This document shows, piece by piece, positions 57,750 to 64,000 of a DNA stretch of 64,000 nucleotides; position 1 is the stretch's first letter, and the number at the start of each line of letters is the position of its first letter. A model generated the notes under the pieces. That model saw nothing but the letters and a program-made list of their open reading frames with translations. It made no database searches and had not been told where the DNA came from. Source of the DNA: Samsoniella hepiali. Its lineage: Eukaryota > Ascomycota > Sordariomycetes > Hypocreales > Cordycipitaceae. The position numbers and the translations under genes are program-made. The stretch covers positions 1,179,148-1,243,147 of the forward strand of contig LNDK02000110.1 in assembly GCA_001455915.2 (NCBI GenBank). Reading direction: 5' to 3'.

Positions 57750-59344
57750 ATGGGTGGTCAGCCATCCAAGCCGTCGCATCCACTGAGCCAGCATGAAAAG
57801 GCAGTCATCGATCGTGTGAAAGAATTGCGCGTAGACGAAGACTACGTTGAAGTACCAAGCGAAAAGACAGATCGAGGCACAGCGCAGTTGCACCCGAGAA
57901 CCCCCCAGGGCGTCGATCCTACCGCTTCAAATGAGTTCATTCTCCAGGTGCTGAATGACCCAAAGAACAGGTAAACAGTCAACATTCTGTTAGATGTGTA
58001 TACCGTTAGACCGCTCGATTGCTAATCCCAGCTAGGCTCGCTCTTAAAGCACTGAGTACGGCGAATCCGCGCCAAGTGTTGATATCCGCGCCGGTTGTTC
58101 AGGCCGATCAGCAGATCTTCAACCATAAAATCCCATTTGAGGGAAATCCAATTACGCAACAGGGTTCAAGCGGCCGCTGTTGGCTGTTTGCTTCGACAAA
58201 TGTTTTCAGGATCGCCCTCATGCAAAAGTATGGATTAGAGTCATTTGAGCTCTCTCAGTCCTACCTCTTCTTCTGGGACAAGTTCGAAAAGGCCAACTGG
58301 TTCCTCGAGCAAGTTATTGAGACAAGCCAAGAAGACATTGATAGCCGGCTTGTTCAGCAGCTGCTTGTTGATTTGATCGGCGACGGTGGGCAAATGAGCA
58401 TGGTGCAGGGCCTAGTGGCCAAGTACGGTCTGGTTCCCAAGGCCATTTATCCTGACCACTGGAATGCCATGAACTCTAGTACTCTGAACTCGATTTTAAA
58501 AACAAAGCTACGTCAAAATGCGCTGAAACTTCGCAAGCTGTTGCGCGGAGAGCTCTCTGCTGAGCCCATCCCAGCCGTTGTTGAGGGATTCAAAGCTGCG
58601 ATGTTGCAAGAAGTCTTGACGATCATGACCTTACTCCTGGGACCACCGCCGAGTAGCAGTGAGTCATTCAATTGGGAATACATGGATAAGGGTGGAAAGT
58701 CTCATAGATTGAGCACCTCGCCGAAAGAATTTGCTCGCGATATTTATGGATCGGATATTCGAGTCAACTCGGAGACTTTGGATGGCATGATTTCGCTTGT
58801 TCACGATCCCCGCCACAAGCCAATGTCACTCCTAACAGTTGACCGACTGGGCAACATTGTAGGAGGTCGCAAAGTCGAATACGTCAATGTCGATATCGAT
58901 GTCCTCAAGGCTGCGTGTGTGCGGATGATCAAGGCGGGCATCCCAGTCTTCTTTGGCTGCGACGTCGGCCAGTTTAGCGACAGAGACCTAGGCATTATGG
59001 ATACAGAGCTTTTCGACTATGGGGTTGGTATTGACACCAACATGTTGGGCATGAACAAGGCCGAAAGGCTCATGGCAGGAGAGAGCAAAATGACCCACGC
59101 CATGGTCTTGACGGCCGTGCACATCGACGAAGCAACCGGAAAGCCCGTCCGATGGAGGGTCCAAAACAGTTGGGGGCCAACTGTTGGTGACAAGGGTTGG
59201 TTTGTGATGACGGATGCTTGGATGGATGAATTTGTTTATCAGGCGGTTATTGACCCACGACTGTGCCCGCGGGCAGTGCGAGATGTCTTGAAGCAAGACC
59301 CCGTTACATTGCCACTGTGGGATCCTATGGGCTCTTTGGCTTGA
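57750..59344 (+). CDS. LAP3: Bleomycin hydrolase, cysteine aminopeptidase (C1B)
   Basis: Cytosolic hexameric papain-family peptidase that trims peptides and can hydrolyse homocysteine thiolactone and bleomycin. Exons 57750-57970 and 58036-59344 give 509 residues. The catalytic triad is complete: Cys122 in QGSSGRCWLFAST, His428 in KMTHAMVLT and Asn451 in RVQNSWG. It begins MGGQPSKP: Gly2 makes N-myristoylation conceivable, but I cannot show it. The C-terminus ends LPLWDPMGSLA, the conserved self-trimming tail of the family. The acceptor choice is decided by frame: of CCAG/CTAG at 58026-58035 only CTAG before GCTCGC avoids a stop. Length is typical. Tandem with hex1 and upstream of a disordered-protein gene, without obvious functional link. 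Confidence 0.95.
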
Positions 59345-60911
59345 TTATGATGTGTATGTGGTATAATCTCCAAGGTACTTGTGCATCTCAAGACATCCCT
59401 GTCGTTGGGCATTGTGGTGCAGCCTGTACTCAGTATGTATGCCAGTGGTGCCCAAGGTCGGAGATCATCTAGGCAGTATTATTTATTTTATTTATATATT
59501 ATTATTACTATTATTCCCATTTTTTTCTTCTCCACCCTCCTCCTCTCCCTGTCCTTGTTGGGCAGCGTTGGAACCAGAACGGCGTGTTTACAGGCATGCC
59601 AAGTGCGGCATAAAATTGGAATCAAGGCAGCTGGAAGGCAAGGGAAAGCGCGAACAAGCCGCCCGATCGCAGACTAAAACAATGTGGTAACTAGCTCACT
59701 GCCTAGGCAGGTACCTTACGTTAGTCGCAGACGGCGCTGTGGGCAAGGCATTTTGGCCTCACCGAACCCATGCCTGCAGTGGTGCAGCCCACGTTCCCAA
59801 TGCTGCAGGTGGCGCGCCAGTTAGGCTAGAAAACGATAGCGGCCTGTCGAACATATTCCCTGCATGCATGGAGTTGGTTCCTTGCTTTATCAACAGCAAC
59901 ATGAGAAGGCGGGGAAGAAAGTGTGCCAAGCATCCGCAACCAATACAACAAATGCGCCTTGGCGACGGCAAGGCCATGCTGGTCTGGCCATTGCCATCAC
60001 ACTGTTGGGCAGAATCCAGCACCTGGGCGGCGACGTCCGTGCTGCACTGGTCTGCGCCGGCAAACTGCGCAAGGGCCATGAGGCCATGAGGCCACGAGGA
60101 AATCAATCTGCCAGGGGATAAACCTTGTATATATTATTTTGCTTTTCCGACAGACTCTTCGTATCCATCTTCTTTTCCGCTTGAATCAAATCCACAGCAG
60201 TTGCTGACAATCAAGCACGGTGTCAACGCCGAAGCTGTCCCCAACTCCACACATGCCCTTGCTACTAGAAAGTGACGTCGTTGGTGCTGGTCAGCCCCTC
60301 TGCCAGTGCTGGAAAGGCTACCCGCTCCCTCATTATAATCCTTTCCTAACGCCAACTTCCCGGTTTCTGCTCCTCAAAGGCCATCAGAATCTCGTCGTCT
60401 GGCTTCCAAGTGTCGCGCCACAGTTTATGTCTCACCTGGCCCTCTGTACCAGTACGTACCGACTCAGCTCGCAGGCTCAGGCTTCCCCGCCTGCCATTGT
60501 CGCTCGGGAGAGCGACCTGACTGAATCTGCATTCCTGCCAAACCGGATATCTGTGGATGTTCTGACCCGCCCGAATGTAGTCCAGTTTCCAAGCCAGCAT
60601 AGCTACCTACATATTGGACTGATCACCTCGGTTGCCCTGTATTTAAGCCGTGTTCTTCCTCTGTTCTTCTTCTTTTTTTTCGCTGCGTTCCCAGGACTAC
60701 CTCCCAGGACTGTTTTAGAAGGACACGGGCCAACGGCTGAGTCCACACGTGCCAGGGCTCACTGTCTTTACCCATCGCCCCTCTCCGATAGAGCGGGCAC
60801 GCAACCCACGCGAATTCCTGATTTCAACGTTGCCTTTTACAACGGCGCTGCGCTGCCGTCCCTGTTACCCATTGCCAGTCCCCCTCGAACCGGAAACCCG
60901 AATTTCCAACC
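59345..60911. other. Intergenic and 5' leader
   Basis: Downstream of bleomycin hydrolase: A/T-rich (TTATTTATTT) 3' flank near 59480-59510, then sequence without supported genes. An open frame at 60220-61218 overlaps the next gene but starts at GTG and is not protein-like; I read it as leader. The last ~250 bases (60660-60911) are C/T-rich and end CAACCATGG. Confidence 0.55.
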
Positions 60912-63673
60912 ATGGCCGATCGACATCGCAGCCACCATCAGGCCAGTCGGTCTGCGAGCGCGAATCCCTCACGGTCCTCTCTCCCTGCCGGCACGGTGTA
61001 TCAACCATCATACGCAGACGACTCGTACGCAGCTCCGGCTGGCACCCGCTACCCTGTTACCACACCTCGTGGCTACTCAAGCTCTATGTCTTCTTCTGGT
61101 CAGCCTGCCACGACAAGAACATACGCTGTTATGCAAGATGCCCGACTTCACCCTAGAACACGCGACCACAGCCACATTAGGAGGTCGACCATGGATTCGA
61201 CAACGAGGCCGCCTGTGATTATAACTACAACACAAAAGGATCGATCTCACAACAACTTGATACATGGTACCGGTGTGCGTACTGGCAGCCCCATCCGCGA
61301 CGACCACCGCCACGGCGACTCTCAATACTATGCCGTACCCGCCTCGACGAGGCGTTCTCACAACTCTGCACGGCCGTACCATGGCGAAGATTATCCTCAC
61401 CGCAGGGACCGCGGAGACAGCCTCTTGAGCCCCCACGATGCTGAGGCTTACCGCCAATCCCGGCCTTCCGTCACATACCCAAGCAACCCGCGCCACAGTG
61501 CGGCATTGGTTGATTATGGTGATGACGGGTACAAGTACACAAATGCTGGAGAGTTGGTTCGATACGATCTTGACAACTCTAAGCCGTCTCGCTCCCAACG
61601 ACATGACAGCTTTAGTCAAGACTACTATCGTCCCAGAGCATCGTACGCCAACAGCCCCAGGAGAAGCGATGGTCCAAGATACGAGACCGAGAGGGGGGGT
61701 TATGCCGTGCCACACGGGCGATCTGATGCGCACGGTGGTCCTCCGCCGTCTACGCGTGGGTTTGACAAGATAAATAGAGATGGCGCTCTCGACCGAGATC
61801 GTCAAGCTCCCCCTGCCGCCCCGAAGCCTCCAAGGCCGCTCCCACATTCCGAGACAACTGGGGGTCTTCGAGATACGAGAGAGTCGAGGCCCAGTCGACC
61901 TGTTTCTGTCAGCCAGGAGCCATCATATCGGGACAATCTATATCACACTCGAGACAACCTCCGAGATCGGCGCGGTCATGTTCGTGGTCACAGCGACGAC
62001 AGGGGAACTGAAAATAGGCGCCCTCATTCTACTCATTTTTATGACGATAGCGTTCCAAATCGTGGTTTTGGCATTCGCACTAGCCCAGACGCCGCTCTGG
62101 ATGGTCGACGTGATGACCGACGCAGCCGAGAAGAACCCCGAAGGAACGATTACCTGCCTTCTGGCGACAAGCCACTTTCGGAGCCTCGAAAAGGTACACA
62201 AGATCGCCCGTTATCTTTTACTGGCGCAAGCAAACATCCAGAAAGCGACCGAAAGGAGAGCGGCAGGGATACTTCTTACAGTATGCTTGAAACTGCCGGT
62301 ACCGGCCTCGGCATAACTGCTGCTGCTGCTGGTCTTGTTGCTTCTAGGAGAGATAACGAACCCACCCGGGGTCTTGATGAGCAAAAGGAGACTACCCACG
62401 CTGCTACCCATGGCGCTCAGATTGGGAATTTGAACCGTCACGAGACAGATATTGCTTCACCCAAGAGCCCTGTGGAGGCCAATAAGGATCGACATAGCCC
62501 ACGGCCAGAAACGACGAGAGCAGGCACTGAGGACTCTGTCGGCCTCTCGGACCATGGAGGGGCTTCCTTGGTCCAGTACAACACGCCACCCCCATCCGAC
62601 TCGGATGATGCTGGAAAGGGCAGGGTCAGAAGCAAGCAACGACCCTCTAACTCTTTTAATCCCAACGACGCGGGTGACCTTCGCCAAATAAAGGAACAAC
62701 TTGCTGCTCTCCGAGTCCAAGACAGTCAGAAACAATCTACTGATTCCTCATCTGGTGAACCCGAGCGTCGGGCCCGCTCTCCATCCCCAAAGGGCGAAGA
62801 CCCTGGCATTCCTGAGCCAAGTAAAGGCGACGAAAAGTATGCTGTCGGCTTTCCAGCGGAGCAGAAACATGCTCGCGTCGTCTCACCTCCTCGTGATAAG
62901 CGAGATGACAAGCCTCTGAGGGGTATTCTGAAGCAGCCACGTGCCCGCTTCCCCGAAGATGCCAATCCCATTCGAGAAGGGGTTGCTCCTCATAAGGAAG
63001 ATAAAAAGCTCAAAGAAGTCCCGCCTGGGGCGCGATGGACAAGCATCAGTCGCAAGATAGTCAATCCTGAGGCTCTCACTGTTGGAAAGGAGCGATTCGA
63101 AGAGCGAGACGATGTTGTTATTGTTTTGCGAGTCCTGAGTAAGGAGGAGATACAGGCGTATGCTGCCGCAACTCAAGTTCTTCGAGGTATGCCTTTTCTT
63201 TTCTCTTGACGAAAAAAAAAATGTTGTGGATGGTACTGACAATTGCTACAGAGCGACGGCGTAATCGGGAAGGCCCCGATCGTGAGCAGGAGCGCAAGCC
63301 CTATCATGATGATGATAGTTCTCAGCCTCACCGCCGTCATCGTCGCCATGGCGAGGAGGATGAACATGACAACGACGCCGATGGTGAAATACAGGGCCGT
63401 AGTAGGGACTTGGGTGATAATGGGAGACATAGGGGTACTCGAGACGAGGGAAGTGACAGCTCTAGCGATAAGAGGGGAGACTCCGGGAAGGATGGCCGGG
63501 GGACGAGACGAGAGAGGCGGGACGCTCAAGATGGTGATGCTGATGAGAGGAGGCGGGATCGAGCCCATGGTGATGATGTGGATGGGGATATTGATCGCCA
63601 GGGAACGAATAGAAGGGATGATGACGATGAGCGTGAAAGGCATCGCGTTGATGGCGATAGATATCCCCGTTAA
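60912..63673 (+). CDS. Large disordered conserved fungal protein
   Basis: Exons 60912-63186 and 63252-63673 (65-nt intron, GTATGC...CTACAG), 898 residues. Residues 1-620 are Arg, Ser, Asp, Tyr, His and Pro rich with no fold visible. The only conserved-looking globular part is at about residues 660-765: PLRGILKQPRARFPEDANPIREG, then PPGARWTSISRKIVNPEAL, KERFEERDDVVIVLRVLSKEEIQ. I recall this block from a conserved domain of unknown function in Pezizomycotina (DUF8035); that identification is from memory. The intron lies inside ATQVLR-ERRRNRE. The tail (residues ~760-898) is extremely charged: Arg/Asp/Glu/His repeats. Function unknown; nothing to suggest an enzyme. Start context AACCATGG is strong and follows a pyrimidine-rich leader. 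Confidence 0.82.
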
Positions 63674-64000
63674 AGCTGCATCGGTGGCTGTCCTCGGTGT
63701 AATAATCTATGCTCTACGTTCTTTATCAACGAGCCTGTGTGTGTTCTGTGTGTGTCTAGTATCGTCATATGCTTGTTTCCATGCGCATATACGGCATATA
63801 ATATGGCACGCGTCCGGTTCACTTGTCTAGCATTTGCCGACATGCTGACTAGTTGGTGTCTGGGCTGACGAACTTGGATATTATCACCAGGCCAAACGCC
63901 GACACGCCCAACAGCGGGTCCGGCGCGTGTATTTTTACCGTGACAGGATCATAGCGACGACGTGAAGAAACCGGTGAGGAAACGAGAAGCGTAGGAAAGA
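63674..64000. other. 3' flank to window end
   Basis: A/T-rich 3' flank of the preceding gene, then 200 bases with no supported feature. Confidence 0.6.

Noticed and set aside
60220..61218. 332-codon open frame overlapping the start of the 60912 gene
   Set aside because: It starts at GTG, has no recognisable motif, and runs in a different frame through real coding sequence with better start context.

Overview
This is a window from a filamentous ascomycete (Pezizomycotina). It carries a Woronin-body HEX1 gene, a CFEM-domain surface protein and a highly reducing polyketide synthase (PKS). Genes have short introns of about 45-180 nt, with GTRNGT-type donors and CTAAC/CTGAC-like branch sites. Gene content and recurrent TACTCCGTA/GGTACCT words suggest Sordariomycetes, probably Hypocreales; that placement is an inference.

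Layout. 1-5652 is housekeeping: the 3' part of a NAA50-like acetyltransferase, a glucokinase with a possible membrane-anchor exon, and mitochondrial fumarase. 5653-13396 is gene-poor and holds one small cysteine-rich secreted protein plus relic repeats. 13397-26434 is mixed: CFEM protein, metallophosphoesterase, a broken F-box-like gene, Mediator subunit MED31, RNA polymerase III subunit C11, an ankyrin protein, a thaumatin-like gene broken by a stop codon, and an Hsp70-like ATPase. 26435-46906 is an apparent secondary-metabolite locus: a 10-exon HR-PKS, a tRNA-Gly, a COMT-type O-methyltransferase, a LaeA-like methyltransferase and another methyltransferase-like protein. 47457-63673 returns to conserved genes: an annexin-like protein, the ribosome quality-control factor RQC2/NEMF, HEX1, bleomycin hydrolase and a large disordered conserved protein.

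One structural problem matters to any user. Bases 35733-37512 recur exactly at 37514-39293, with a single N at 37513. This looks like two contig ends overlapping by 1780 bp that were joined without merging. The real locus is therefore probably PKS > tRNA-Gly < O-methyltransferase, each in one copy, and the PKS and methyltransferase fragments and one tRNA are artefacts.

How the genes may work together: the PKS would build a reduced polyketide, the O-methyltransferase could decorate it, and the LaeA-like protein is either a regulator or another tailoring enzyme. The PKS has a vestigial C-methyltransferase region and an atypical enoylreductase cofactor loop. Two genes carry single in-frame TAG codons that a C-to-T change at a CpA site would explain. 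All exon coordinates were derived by hand from reading frames and splice signals.
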